From the NCBI GenBank assembly GCA_947499725.1, contig CANMPK010000002.1, forward strand, positions 557,783 to 621,782: 64,000 nt of DNA, written 5' to 3'. Every line of letters begins with the position of its first letter. Position 1 is the first letter of the stretch. Below, piece by piece: positions 15,624 through 23,707 of the stretch. The DNA is from an uncultured Paracoccaceae bacterium (GTDB lineage: Bacteria > Pseudomonadota > Alphaproteobacteria > Rhodobacterales > Rhodobacteraceae). Position numbers and translations under genes: made by a program. Under the pieces are notes generated by a model. It saw only the letters and a list, made by a program, of their open reading frames with translations. It was not told the DNA's origin and made no database searches.

Positions 15624-16634
15624 ATGAACTTTAAGAAACAATTTGCGACGATGGCCGCGACAGCTGCTTTGATGGTTGGTGCACAGGGTGCGCTGGCTGC
15701 GGGTCATGGTGACGAGATCACAGTTGGCTATTTCCTTGAGTGGCCGATGCCATTCCAGTTCGCCAAAGTGAACGGCACTTATGATGAAGAGCTGGGCGTC
15801 AAGGTAAACTGGGTCAGCTTTGACACAGGGACAGCGATGAGCGCGGCGATGGCGTCTGGCGACGTTCAGATTTCTGTCAGCCAAGGTGTTCCACCTTTCG
15901 TTGTGGCCGCATCCGCGGGTCAGGACATTCAGGTTGTTGATGTTGCCGTAAGCTATTCTGAGAACGACAACTGTGTTGTTGCAGAAGCGCTGGAGATCGA
16001 CAAAGAGAGCACAGACGAGCTGGCCGGTAAGAAAGTTGCTGTTCCACTGGGGACTGCGGCGCACTTTGGTTTCCTGAAACAGATGAACCACTTCGGTGTT
16101 GATATTGGCGGTCTGGAAGTTGTGGACATGGCGCCTGCGGAATCCGCGGCGGCACTGGCGCAGGGCTCTATTGATATGGCCTGTGGCTGGGGTGGCGCGC
16201 TGCGTCGCATGAAAGAGCACGGCAACGTCCTGCTGACTGGCGCTGAAAAAGAAGAGCTGGGCATTCTGGTGTTTGACGCCACATCCGCACCTGCAAACTT
16301 TGTTGCGGAAGAAGGCGAGCTGCTGGCTAAGTTCCTGAAGGTGACTGCAGATGCGAACGCGATGTGGAACTCTGGTGAGAACACAGACAAAATGCTGCCA
16401 GTGATCGCGAAAGACGCGGGTATGGACGAAGATGCGACATTGGCAACAATGGAAACATTCGTCTTCCCAAGCCTGGAAGATCAGCTGACCGACAAATGGA
16501 TGGCCGGCGGTATCTCCGATTTCATGAAAGGTGTTGCAGACGTATTCGTAGAAGCGGGTAGCATCGACGGTGCGCTGGATTCCTACGAAGGCACAGTGAA
16601 CATCGCGCCTTTGGCGGCAGCGGGCGAGCTGTAA
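15624..16634 (+). CDS. tauA: Taurine ABC transporter, periplasmic binding protein
   Basis: The protein has 336 residues from ATG 15624, chosen because GGAG at 15611-15614 is 9 nt away (the ATG at 15618 is too close). It carries a Sec signal peptide ending AQGALAA and belongs to the NMT1/SsuA-like binding proteins. Visible are EWPMPFQFAK, VNWVSFDTGTAMSAAMASGD, and AAALAQGSIDMACGWGGALRRM, here spread over the mature protein. It captures taurine in the periplasm. A hairpin after the stop separates it from tauB, as often seen when the binding protein must be made in excess. The divergent tpa supports taurine as ligand. Confidence 0.93.
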   Translation: MNFKKQFATMAATAALMVGAQGALAAGHGDEITVGYFLEWPMPFQFAKVNGTYDEELGVKVNWVSFDTGTAMSAAMASGDVQISVSQGVPPFVVAASAGQDIQVVDVAVSYSENDNCVVAEALEIDKESTDELAGKKVAVPLGTAAHFGFLKQMNHFGVDIGGLEVVDMAPAESAAALAQGSIDMACGWGGALRRMKEHGNVLLTGAEKEELGILVFDATSAPANFVAEEGELLAKFLKVTADANAMWNSGENTDKMLPVIAKDAGMDEDATLATMETFVFPSLEDQLTDKWMAGGISDFMKGVADVFVEAGSIDGALDSYEGTVNIAPLAAAGEL

Positions 16635-16645
16635 GCTTATAGACT

Positions 16646-16680
16646 TGGCCCTGCCGGTGCGCTGGCGGGGCCATTTCCTT
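16646..16680 (+). terminator. Attenuator-type hairpin between tauA and tauB
   Basis: A 10-bp stem (16646-16655 with 16664-16673, one G-U pair) with an 8-nt loop is followed by a short T-rich run (ATTTCCTT). It lies just behind tauA and 80 bp before tauB. It probably allows partial read-through and protects the tauA message, raising the ratio of binding protein to transporter. Confidence 0.65.
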
Positions 16681-16759
16681 CACTCTCTATTTGTACCAAA
16701 TCACCATTTCTGTGGGTTTGGATTTATCAGCGAATACTTCTTCTTAGGAAAGGCGGACC

Positions 16760-17566
16760 ATGACGGGACTGTCGATCAAAAGCATTTCGATGCGCTTTGA
16801 TTTGCCTGATGGTGGGCATGTGCAAGCGCTTCAGGATGTGAACCTAGACCTGAAAGCAGGCGAACTGCTGAGCGTTCTAGGCCCATCTGGCTGTGGTAAA
16901 ACCACATTGTTGAATATTGTCGCAGGGTTTCTCGCGCCGACCGAAGGTCAGGTTGTGTTGAATGGAAACCGTGTGGAAGGCCCTGATGCCGAGCGTGGCA
17001 TGGTGTTCCAGCAGGGTGCCTTGTTTGAATGGATGAGCGTGCGTGAGAACGTGGGGTTTGGTCCGAGCATGAAGGGCATGCCGTCCGCCGAGAAAGCAGA
17101 GATCGTGGATCATCTGTTGGATGTGGTTGGCTTGCAGGACTTCAAAGAAAAGGCGGTTTACGAGCTGTCTGGCGGGATGCAGCAGCGTGTGTCTTTGGCG
17201 CGGTGTCTGGCGAATGACCCTGACGTGATCCTGATGGATGAACCGCTGGGCGCGTTGGATGCGTTGACGCGTGAGAAGATGCAGTCTTTGGTTCTGAAGC
17301 TTTGGAAAGAGACCGGCAAGACGATCATTTTGATCACCCACTCTGTGGAAGAAGCTTTGTTGCTGGGCGAACGTCTGTTGGTGATGGCGCCGCGTCCGGG
17401 GCGTATTCACAAAGAGTACCGTTTGCCATTTGCCGATCTGGGCGTGGGGCAGGATTTGCGGGAAGTGAAAAAACACCCTGAGTTCAACGAACGCCGCGAA
17501 GAGATCCTGGGCATGATCTGGGATATGGAAGAAGAAATTATGGGACGCTCGGAGGAATCGGCATGA
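16760..17566 (+). CDS. tauB: Taurine ABC transporter ATPase
   Basis: The 268-residue ABC ATPase has Walker A GPSGCGKTT (41-49), the Q-loop in MVFQQGALFEW, signature LSGGMQQR, Walker B VILMDEP and the switch histidine in LITHSVEEA. It powers taurine uptake on the cytoplasmic face together with TauC. AGGAAAGG precedes the ATG. Its stop overlaps the tauC start by ATGA, so the two are translationally coupled. The C-terminal extension (PFADLGVGQDLREVK) is typical of the nitrate/sulfonate/taurine subfamily. Confidence 0.94.
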   Translation: MTGLSIKSISMRFDLPDGGHVQALQDVNLDLKAGELLSVLGPSGCGKTTLLNIVAGFLAPTEGQVVLNGNRVEGPDAERGMVFQQGALFEWMSVRENVGFGPSMKGMPSAEKAEIVDHLLDVVGLQDFKEKAVYELSGGMQQRVSLARCLANDPDVILMDEPLGALDALTREKMQSLVLKLWKETGKTIILITHSVEEALLLGERLLVMAPRPGRIHKEYRLPFADLGVGQDLREVKKHPEFNERREEILGMIWDMEEEIMGRSEESA

Positions 17567-18831
17567 TACCGTTTTTGGTTTATCTCGCGATTTTCATCGC
17601 AGCTTTCTATGTGGTGCGTTACATCACGCAAAAGACCGCTATTCAGGATTACACATCCTTGAAGACAGTGACCTTTGGCGATGAAAGCGCGGTTCGGTCT
17701 AATCGGGCGGCCTCTGTTATCTCGATTGCGACGATCTTTGTGATTTGGGGGGCCTTTACGGGGTCGACCCTTTTGCCGAAGTTCATGCATGCGCCCGGTC
17801 CGTTTGTGGGTGACACGAGTTTCACTTACACGGCGGAACTGCCAGATGGCAGCACGGATGATGCGACGGTGTATTTCCATGTGCATGAAACCAATGCTGA
17901 ACCGGTTGAGCGCGCGCTTGAGGACAGCGAAGGTTTTGCAAAGGATGACTTTGCAGCCGTGGCGATGTGGCGTTCCAAGCTTTTGCGTGTGGATCGCAAT
18001 GATGATGTGACCAAATCTGACGGCGCTCAAGTTGTTGCGATTGACGGGCAAGCGATTGCGCCGGGTGAAAAGGTGGATGTGGCCGGTGGTACTGTGACCT
18101 TGTCTGACAAGGGCACGCCGAACTTCCAGCCGAGCACCGGTTGGCAAATGGAGCCAATCTGGCTGCCCTCCCCAGAAGCGGTTGTGAAACGCACGATCGA
18201 TATTGCGAGCGAGGGTTTCCAAGGCTCGACCCTTTGGGAGCATTTGGGTTTCTCTCTGTATCGCGTTGTTCTGGGCTTTGTGCTTGGTGCGCTGGTGGGT
18301 ATTCCGCTGGGCTATGCGATGGGTCTGAGCGATTGGTTCCGTGGCTGGTTTGATCCGATTGTGGAATTCATGCGCCCTGTGCCGCCATTGGCTTTGATCC
18401 CGCTGGTGATCATTTGGGCCGGTATTGGCGAGACAGGTAAGATTATCCTGCTTTTCTTGGCGGCCTTGTGGATTATGGCGATTGCCGCGCGCTCTGGTGT
18501 GTCGGGTGTGAAAATCTCGAAGGTGCATGCGGCGTATTCGCTGGGTGCGAGCAAGTTCCAGATCATGCGTCACGTGATTGTGCCGAACTCTTTGCCGGAG
18601 ATCTTCACCGGTGCGCGGGTTGCGATGGGGGTTTGTTGGGGCACTGTTGTTGCGGCGGAATTGGTCGCGGCGGAAAAAGGTGCCGGTAAGATGATCGTTG
18701 CCGCGTCTAAGTTCCAGAACACCGATATCGTGATTATGGGGATTATCCTGATCGGGATCATTGGCTTCGGCATCGATGTATTGATGCGCTATGCCGAGAA
18801 GGTTCTGGTGCCATGGAAAGGCAAAGGCTGA
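17563..18831 (+). CDS. tauC: Taurine ABC transporter permease with extra N-terminal domain
   Basis: At 422 residues this permease is about 150 longer than enterobacterial TauC. Two hydrophobic helices (about 2-20 and 51-70) flank a short loop, and a polar region of about 130 residues (71-200) follows before the usual permease core (about 205-415). The core carries the EAA-type motif around YSLGASKFQIMRHVIVP, which contacts TauB. The extra part is predicted to be outside the cytoplasm and has no recognised fold. The 4-bp overlap with tauB and a terminator after the stop define the end of the tauABC operon. Confidence 0.92.
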   Translation: MIPFLVYLAIFIAAFYVVRYITQKTAIQDYTSLKTVTFGDESAVRSNRAASVISIATIFVIWGAFTGSTLLPKFMHAPGPFVGDTSFTYTAELPDGSTDDATVYFHVHETNAEPVERALEDSEGFAKDDFAAVAMWRSKLLRVDRNDDVTKSDGAQVVAIDGQAIAPGEKVDVAGGTVTLSDKGTPNFQPSTGWQMEPIWLPSPEAVVKRTIDIASEGFQGSTLWEHLGFSLYRVVLGFVLGALVGIPLGYAMGLSDWFRGWFDPIVEFMRPVPPLALIPLVIIWAGIGETGKIILLFLAALWIMAIAARSGVSGVKISKVHAAYSLGASKFQIMRHVIVPNSLPEIFTGARVAMGVCWGTVVAAELVAAEKGAGKMIVAASKFQNTDIVIMGIILIGIIGFGIDVLMRYAEKVLVPWKGKG

Positions 18832-18854
18832 TTTCAGCCTGAGGCAGATATGCG

Positions 18855-18885
18855 AAAGGGCGGCTCTGCAGGCCGCCCTTTTTCG
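18855..18885 (+). terminator. Terminator between tauC and hemP
   Basis: A perfect 10-bp stem AAAGGGCGGC/GCCGCCCTTT (18855-18864, 18872-18881) with a 7-nt loop is followed by TTTCGTTT. It ends tauABC. The A-rich 5' arm means it could also act on hemP transcripts arriving from the right. Confidence 0.88.
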
Positions 18886-18905
18886 TTTGGTCTGTAATGT
18901 TTGGT

Positions 18906-19064
18906 TTATTTCGTCAGGATCAATTTGCCTGCGCGGGTGATGCGCAATGTGTAGATCTGATCGTTCAGAACGATGCGGGCCAAGCCGTTTTCGCCTGTGA
19001 TGATTTTCGCGTCGTGAACTGGCGTGTCTGCGAACAGTTCAGAAATTGGTGTTTGGATATTCAT
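18906..19064 (-). CDS. hemP: Hemin uptake protein HemP
   Basis: This 52-residue protein ends with IVLNDQIYTLRITRAGKLIL and TK, the hallmark of the HemP family, small proteins linked to heme uptake and iron limitation in proteobacteria. GAGAGGAAA 7 nt before the ATG at 19064 supports this start over a longer reading frame. Two tandem, nearly palindromic sites lie 29 and 58 bp upstream and suggest iron control. No heme receptor or transporter is adjacent. In other bacteria HemP is reported to act in expression of heme uptake genes; its exact action here is not deducible. Confidence 0.9.
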   Translation of the reverse strand: MNIQTPISELFADTPVHDAKIITGENGLARIVLNDQIYTLRITRAGKLILTK

Positions 19065-19092
19065 GAGTCGTTTCCTCTCGCTGATTGCTCTA

Positions 19093-19143
19093 TTTCTGAC
19101 TAATTTAGTCGGGAGAGTCAATTCCTGAATTAAATAGTCGGGA
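19093..19143 (-). promoter_or_regulatory. Tandem Iron-Rhodo-box-like sites upstream of hemP
   Basis: Two related imperfect palindromes, TTTCTGACTAATTTAGTC with GGGA (19093-19114) and TTCCTGAATTAAATAGTC with GGGA (19122-19143), are spaced 29 bp apart. They resemble the Iron-Rhodo-box proposed for an IscR-like iron regulator in Rhodobacterales. Sequence similarity is from memory; the tandem duplication is seen directly. Confidence 0.55.
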
Positions 19144-19238
19144 ATAAAAATGTTTAGATGCTGGCTTTAGGAGATTTTTGTGCCTAAGAGATTCCCAACT
19201 GAGTTGATGTTTTGCTGTGGCGCAGGGGAGTGGTGGCT

Positions 19239-20177
19239 ATGTCTGATATGTTTTTGATTGCGGATATTGGTGGCACAAACACCCGTGTAGGCTTGGCGAC
19301 AGAGGCTGGGCTGATGGCTGATACGTTGCAGCGGTTTCGCAATTCAGAGATGCCCAACTTTGAAGCGGTGCTTGAGCAATATTTGGCAGAGGTGAAACCT
19401 GGTAAGCTGCGCGGCGCTTGTGCTGGTGCGGCGGGCCCTGTGGAGGGCGGCGTTGCAACTTTGACGAACCTCAATTGGACAATTGACCGTAACGTGATGA
19501 AGGCCGTGAGTGGCGCTGAGTTTACGGATGTGATCAATGATCTGCCAGCACAGGGTTTGGCGCTGGATGAGCTGGCTGAGGACAACCTGCTGACGCTGAA
19601 AGAGGGGCTGGTGTCTGAGGGTCCGCGTTTGGTGGTTGGCTTGGGAACAGGGTTTAACATTGTTCCGGTTCATCGTGTCGGAGATGTTTTGTTGGCGCCC
19701 TCCTGCGAGGCAGGCCACGCAACGCTGCCGCATTGCAAGGACCAAGTGGCTTTGTGTGAGTGGTTGAAGGCTGAATGTGGTTATCCGTCGATCGAGGTGG
19801 CTTTGGCGGGGCAGGGCATTGAAAACATTTACCGTTTCCACAGCGGGCTGACTGCGAAAGCGCAGGACGTGATGCGTTTGGTTGAAGCGGCTGATGCCCA
19901 TGCGCTTGCGGCGATTGCAGATTATGTGGCTTTGCTTGGTTCTGTGGTGGGAGACTACGCCTTGTCGCATTTGCCGTTTGGTGGGATCTACCTGACCGGC
20001 GGCGTGTCGCGTGCGGTTTCCCCTTACTTAGAGACATATGGCTTTGCCGATATCATGGCTGAAAAAGGTCGGTTCTCTGATCTGGCTGGGCGGTTTTCTG
20101 TGGCCTTGATTCAAGACGACTATGCCGCTTTGAAAGGCTGTGCTCGGCATTTAAGGCAACTCACGGCGCTTACTTGA
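19239..20177 (+). CDS. glk: Glucokinase
   Basis: The 312-residue protein (start at ATG 19239 after AGGGGAG) is a bacterial glucokinase of the Glk (PF02685) type, phosphorylating glucose with ATP in the cytoplasm. Visible motifs are the phosphate loop IADIGGTNTRVGLA (about 6-19), LTNLNW, the sugar-binding INDLPAQG and the second phosphate motif GLGTGFN. A CxCGxxGC ROK zinc motif is absent, so it is not a ROK kinase. It is divergent from hemP and has no apparent operon partner. Confidence 0.9.
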   Translation: MSDMFLIADIGGTNTRVGLATEAGLMADTLQRFRNSEMPNFEAVLEQYLAEVKPGKLRGACAGAAGPVEGGVATLTNLNWTIDRNVMKAVSGAEFTDVINDLPAQGLALDELAEDNLLTLKEGLVSEGPRLVVGLGTGFNIVPVHRVGDVLLAPSCEAGHATLPHCKDQVALCEWLKAECGYPSIEVALAGQGIENIYRFHSGLTAKAQDVMRLVEAADAHALAAIADYVALLGSVVGDYALSHLPFGGIYLTGGVSRAVSPYLETYGFADIMAEKGRFSDLAGRFSVALIQDDYAALKGCARHLRQLTALT

Positions 20178-20291
20178 CCGAAGTCTCACTTTGCACCTTA
20201 GGGTTGTAGTGTTTGCTTTTCGCAAAAACTGCGTTGATTATGTTAAATACGAGGTGAGCGAGGCGCGTTCGCTGCGAGCAGCAGGTGCATT

Positions 20292-21041
20292 TTGATAGAA
20301 ATTGATTGGTCCCCTTTGCGGGATGAATTCAAAAAATGGCGACGTCATGATTTGACGCTACCGATTTGGTGGCGGGACGATGACGCTGTGCGTCCTACAT
20401 CTGCATTGGACCGGTTGTATGCCTTGTCTGAAGAGTATCAGGTTCCGATTCATTTGGCCGTCATCCCGCGAGAAGCGACACCAGCATTGGCAGACTATGT
20501 TGCAGAACGGGCGCTGCTTATTCCGGTTGTTCACGGCTGGTCGCATACAAACCACCAGCCAAAAGGCGAGAACCGGTGCGAATTTGGCGAGGCGCGGGAT
20601 TTGGAAGACCGCCGTGTCGAGGCAGAGAATGCGTTGAAGCGCCTGCGGAATTTGATGGGCGATCGGGTGAAGCCGATGTTTGTGCCACCTTGGAACCGAC
20701 TTCCCGAAAGCTTCAATCCAGAATTGGCGAAGCTTGGCTATATGTCTTTGTCGACGTGCCGCCCGCGGGCTCAGACGATGGCTGCAGAGGGGATGGTTCA
20801 GATCAACACCCATATCGATCCAATCTATTGGGGGCCGGCCAAGCGGCTGGAGCATCCTGAGCTGATCGTGAAACGGCTTGTGAACTTCTTGAAGCGTCGA
20901 CGGTCTGGCAAGCATGATAATGCAGAGCCGTTTGGCCTGCTGACCCATCATCTGGCTCATACAGATCAGACCTGGTCTTTCTGTGAGCAGTACTGGGCGG
21001 AGATCATGGAAGGCCCTGTTGAGGTTTTCCATCACAGTTAA
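20292..21041 (+). CDS. Polysaccharide deacetylase-like protein
   Basis: The 249-residue protein has features of the NodB/polysaccharide deacetylase superfamily: WWRDDDAV (about 26-33) holds the catalytic and metal aspartates, PIHLAVIP follows, and HGWSHTNH (about 80-87) is the metal-binding histidine motif. PPWNRLP and LLTHHLAH are further family-like blocks. No signal peptide is visible, so the substrate may be cytoplasmic. The start is a TTG at 20292 with AGGTG upstream; no in-frame ATG fits. A small 7-bp stem (21040-21046 with 21051-21057) overlaps the stop. Glycan substrate unknown. Confidence 0.75.
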   Translation: MIEIDWSPLRDEFKKWRRHDLTLPIWWRDDDAVRPTSALDRLYALSEEYQVPIHLAVIPREATPALADYVAERALLIPVVHGWSHTNHQPKGENRCEFGEARDLEDRRVEAENALKRLRNLMGDRVKPMFVPPWNRLPESFNPELAKLGYMSLSTCRPRAQTMAAEGMVQINTHIDPIYWGPAKRLEHPELIVKRLVNFLKRRRSGKHDNAEPFGLLTHHLAHTDQTWSFCEQYWAEIMEGPVEVFHHS

Positions 21042-21090
21042 GCCTGTATTCAGGCTTGCTTATGCGCGGGGGCGTTCTTAACAGTAGCGC

Positions 21091-21702
21091 ATGGAGACTC
21101 CGACCAAACTGACCATTTCAGACCAGATCACCGAAGCGCTGGCCGAGCAGATCGTGCGCGGCGAGTTGGTGGCGGATGAAAAGCTGCGTCAGGATCATAT
21201 TGCGAAGTCTTTTAACACCAGCCATGTGCCCGTGCGCGAAGCCTTGCTGCGTCTGGAGGCGCGGGGGTTGGCGGTGAGCCTGCCGCGGCGTGGTGTGCGT
21301 GTTGCGCCGTTTGATCCGGCGGATATGCAGGAAATTCGTGAGATGCGTTTGGCTTTGGAGCCGGTGGCCTTGCGCCATTCTGTGCCGCGTTTGAGTGCTG
21401 AGCAGCGCACCGAAGCGGAGGCTGCGCGGTTGGCCTGTGACACGGCCAAAGACATCGTGAGCTGGGAGCAGGAAAATCGCCGGTTTCATTTGGCGATTTT
21501 AGCAGCTTGCGGGATGCCTCGGCTTTTGGCGGAGGTGGGCGATTTGCAGATGCTGAGTGCGCGGCATTTGCTGGCGAGTTATTCCAAGAATTGGGTTGAA
21601 CGCACAGACCGAGATCACGCGGCCATCATGCTGGCGATCGGGAAGAAAGATGCGGATGCGGCGGTTGCTGTGTTGCAGCGGCATTTGTCGCGATTGGCTT
21701 AA
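21091..21702 (+). CDS. bioR: GntR/FCD regulator, candidate BioR
   Basis: The 203-residue protein has an N-terminal winged helix (about 10-75, with HIAKSFNTSHVPVREALLRLE) and a C-terminal all-helical FCD ligand domain (about 80-200). BioR, the biotin repressor of many alphaproteobacteria, is of this type and binds TTATMKATAA. Exactly such a box stands before bioB in this window, and the gene is only one gene away from the end of the bio operon, which is why BioR is proposed. No box is seen before this gene itself, so autoregulation is not evident. It could regulate another pathway. Confidence 0.6.
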   Translation: METPTKLTISDQITEALAEQIVRGELVADEKLRQDHIAKSFNTSHVPVREALLRLEARGLAVSLPRRGVRVAPFDPADMQEIREMRLALEPVALRHSVPRLSAEQRTEAEAARLACDTAKDIVSWEQENRRFHLAILAACGMPRLLAEVGDLQMLSARHLLASYSKNWVERTDRDHAAIMLAIGKKDADAAVAVLQRHLSRLA

Positions 21703-21713
21703 GGGGCTGCGTT

Positions 21714-22328
21714 ATGATTGATTGGGTTTTGTTTATTCCGGCCTGCTTTGCGCTGAACCTTGCGTTTGGGCCGAACAATTTGCTGGCGATGATGCATGGC
21801 GCGAAGGCTGGCGTTGGGTTTGCACAGAAGGCGGCCTTTGGGCGGTTGCTGGCGTTTGTGCCGATGATCGTGCTGAGCGCGGTTGGGTTGAGCGTAGTTC
21901 TGACGGCCTCGGCTGTTCTGTTTCAGATCGTTAAGATCGTGGGCGCGCTGTATTTGATTTGGATCGGCCTGTCTTTGTGGCGCAGCGCTAAGGCGTTGAA
22001 AGCAGAAGGGCTGTCTGGCGCGGCGCCGTCGTTGGGTCGGGCTTTTCGGGCGGAGGCTTTGGTGGCGATCAGTAACCCCAAGGCGATCCTAATCTTTGCG
22101 GCTTTCTTTCCGCAGTTTGTGACTGTGGAGGCTTACTGGCAAAGCTATGCGCAGCTTGGTTTGGCGTTTCTGGTGATGGAGGCGGCTGCCATCTTGATCT
22201 ATGCGCTGATGGGGCGGATGGCGTCGGCCTATGCGGCGGATAAGTTGCCGCTGTTTCAAAAAGCCTCTGGCGCGATGATGTGCATTTTTGGGGTTTTGCT
22301 GCTGCTGAGCCCGCAGCCGTCGCGATAA
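21714..22328 (+). CDS. LysE/RhtB-family exporter
   Basis: The 204-residue membrane protein has about six helices and the RhtB-type features GPNNLLAMMHGAKAG (about 20-34), YLIWIGLSLWRS and SNPKAILIFAAFFPQF. Family members export amino acids or similar small molecules from the cytoplasm. It begins 11 bp after the GntR gene and shares its transcript. Its stop codon directly abuts the stop of the convergent bioC. The cargo is unknown; a link to biotin rests only on position. Confidence 0.85.
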   Translation: MIDWVLFIPACFALNLAFGPNNLLAMMHGAKAGVGFAQKAAFGRLLAFVPMIVLSAVGLSVVLTASAVLFQIVKIVGALYLIWIGLSLWRSAKALKAEGLSGAAPSLGRAFRAEALVAISNPKAILIFAAFFPQFVTVEAYWQSYAQLGLAFLVMEAAAILIYALMGRMASAYAADKLPLFQKASGAMMCIFGVLLLLSPQPSR

Positions 22329-23093
22329 TTATCCCGCCTTTTGGGCGATCAGCCAAACCGGATCATAGGTAAGCGGCACACCCTGAGGGGTGCCGAAGCG
22401 TTTGCGGTAGGCGGTTTCGAAGGCTTTTAGGTCTGCGGCTGTCCAACGCTGAGACGCGGCGCCGTTCACGCCGGTGTCGCGCAGGTGTTTCAGCACGTCT
22501 TTGGCGCTGTCAAACCACGCGACGCGGCGACCTTGCGAAAGGTGTTTGACGGTCATGTTGCTCGGCAAGATGGATCGCCAACCTTCGGCATCAACATAGC
22601 TTGGCGCGGCGGCGGTAGAGCCGAGGCTGATCAATTCGTGGAACTGCGCAGAACCAAATCCAGAGAGCGCCAGCCAACCGCCCGGCTTGAGCGATTGGGT
22701 GAGCGTGGCCAGTGCAGATGGCAGATCGTCCAGCCATTGCACGGTGCTGGCGGAACAGATCAAATCAAGCGATTTTGGCAGTGTTAGAGACTGTATTTCG
22801 CCTGCTTGGAATTGTGCCTGCGGGGGGGCGAAGCTGGCGCATTCGGGAACCAAATCGTTGAGATGCAACTGATCGATGGTGATGTTTTGGATCAGCGGCT
22901 GGGTCAGGTGGCCGGTGCCGCAGCCAAATTCGAGCGCTGCTTCAAGGTGGCTCGGCGCAAGGGGTTTGAGTAGGTCGATCAGGCGTGCGGCGATCTCGGC
23001 CTGATGTGTGGCGCTGTTGTGGTAGCTGTCGAGGCCGCGGCGGAAGCTTTGCTGCACCTTGCCCTGTGTTGGGATGTTGGGGATGTCTTTCAT
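22329..23093 (-). CDS. bioC: Malonyl-ACP O-methyltransferase BioC
   Basis: The 254-residue class-I SAM methyltransferase has the SAM loop ALEFGCGTGHLTQPL (about 55-69) and TVQWLDDLPSAL. BioC masks malonyl-ACP as its methyl ester so that fatty acid synthase can build pimeloyl-ACP. It is the last gene of bioBFDAGC. Two starts are possible: a GTG at 23096 (GTGA overlap with bioG) or the ATG at 23093 (TGATG). The ATG is preferred. The partner esterase BioG is encoded just upstream, which supports the call. Confidence 0.88.
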   Translation of the reverse strand: MKDIPNIPTQGKVQQSFRRGLDSYHNSATHQAEIAARLIDLLKPLAPSHLEAALEFGCGTGHLTQPLIQNITIDQLHLNDLVPECASFAPPQAQFQAGEIQSLTLPKSLDLICSASTVQWLDDLPSALATLTQSLKPGGWLALSGFGSAQFHELISLGSTAAAPSYVDAEGWRSILPSNMTVKHLSQGRRVAWFDSAKDVLKHLRDTGVNGAASQRWTAADLKAFETAYRKRFGTPQGVPLTYDPVWLIAQKAG

Positions 23094-23707
23094 CACAGCA
23101 CCTCATCCCATGAGGTCCATTTCTGGAATGGAACATGGGGTGCTTCGATTTCGATGGGCGCGTGATCGGCCCAAGCGCGGCGAAGGTTGGCGATGGGGAA
23201 GATGCGATCTTGGGTGCTGAGGATGACCTTGTCGAAGGGCGCGGCTGCGGCTGGGCCGCGCGATTGCACGGCTGCAAGTTCTTCTTTGCAGGCGTCCACG
23301 TCGATGATCTGTTCAGGTTGTGCTGCGCCAAAGCAGAGGGTGCGGAAGTCTTGGTAGCTGTCCTGGGTTAGCCCGTTGTGCGTGCGCTGGAAGATCACAG
23401 GCGGGATGCCTTGTTTGCGGTCGATTGGCGCGGGGCTGCCGTTGATGGCGACGCAATGGTCGATCTTTAGATCATGCGCAGCGCGCCAATGGCAGAAGGC
23501 CGTGACACCGAAAGAGTAAGCGACGACAGTGATACGGTGATAGTGGCTGAGGTCCGGCAGCGGCGCGAGGCTGCGGAAGTCATCCACAAATAGCACATCT
23601 TGTGGCCCAGTCAGATGCGCGAAAGGGGCGGGGCCGAGGGCCCAGCCGCCGAAGATCACAATGATCTCGTCTGCATCTGATTGTTTGAGCCACTTGGTCT
23701 GCATCAT
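23093..23707 (-). CDS. bioG: Pimeloyl-ACP methyl ester esterase BioG
   Basis: This 204-residue alpha/beta-hydrolase of the DUF452/BioG family removes the methyl group from pimeloyl-ACP methyl ester, the role BioH has in E. coli. The nucleophile serine is in VVAYSFGV (A-Y-S-F-G, a G-x-S-x-G variant), an oxyanion-type FGGWALGP lies near the N-terminus and the likely catalytic His in APHVPFQ near the C-terminus. Its ATGATG start overlaps the bioA stop. Position beside BioC is characteristic of this pair. Confidence 0.87.
   Translation of the reverse strand: MMQTKWLKQSDADEIIVIFGGWALGPAPFAHLTGPQDVLFVDDFRSLAPLPDLSHYHRITVVAYSFGVTAFCHWRAAHDLKIDHCVAINGSPAPIDRKQGIPPVIFQRTHNGLTQDSYQDFRTLCFGAAQPEQIIDVDACKEELAAVQSRGPAAAAPFDKVILSTQDRIFPIANLRRAWADHAPIEIEAPHVPFQKWTSWDEVL

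Noticed and set aside
21040..21057. Terminator after the deacetylase-like gene
   Set aside because: Only a 7-bp stem without a T-run; too weak to list as a separate terminator.
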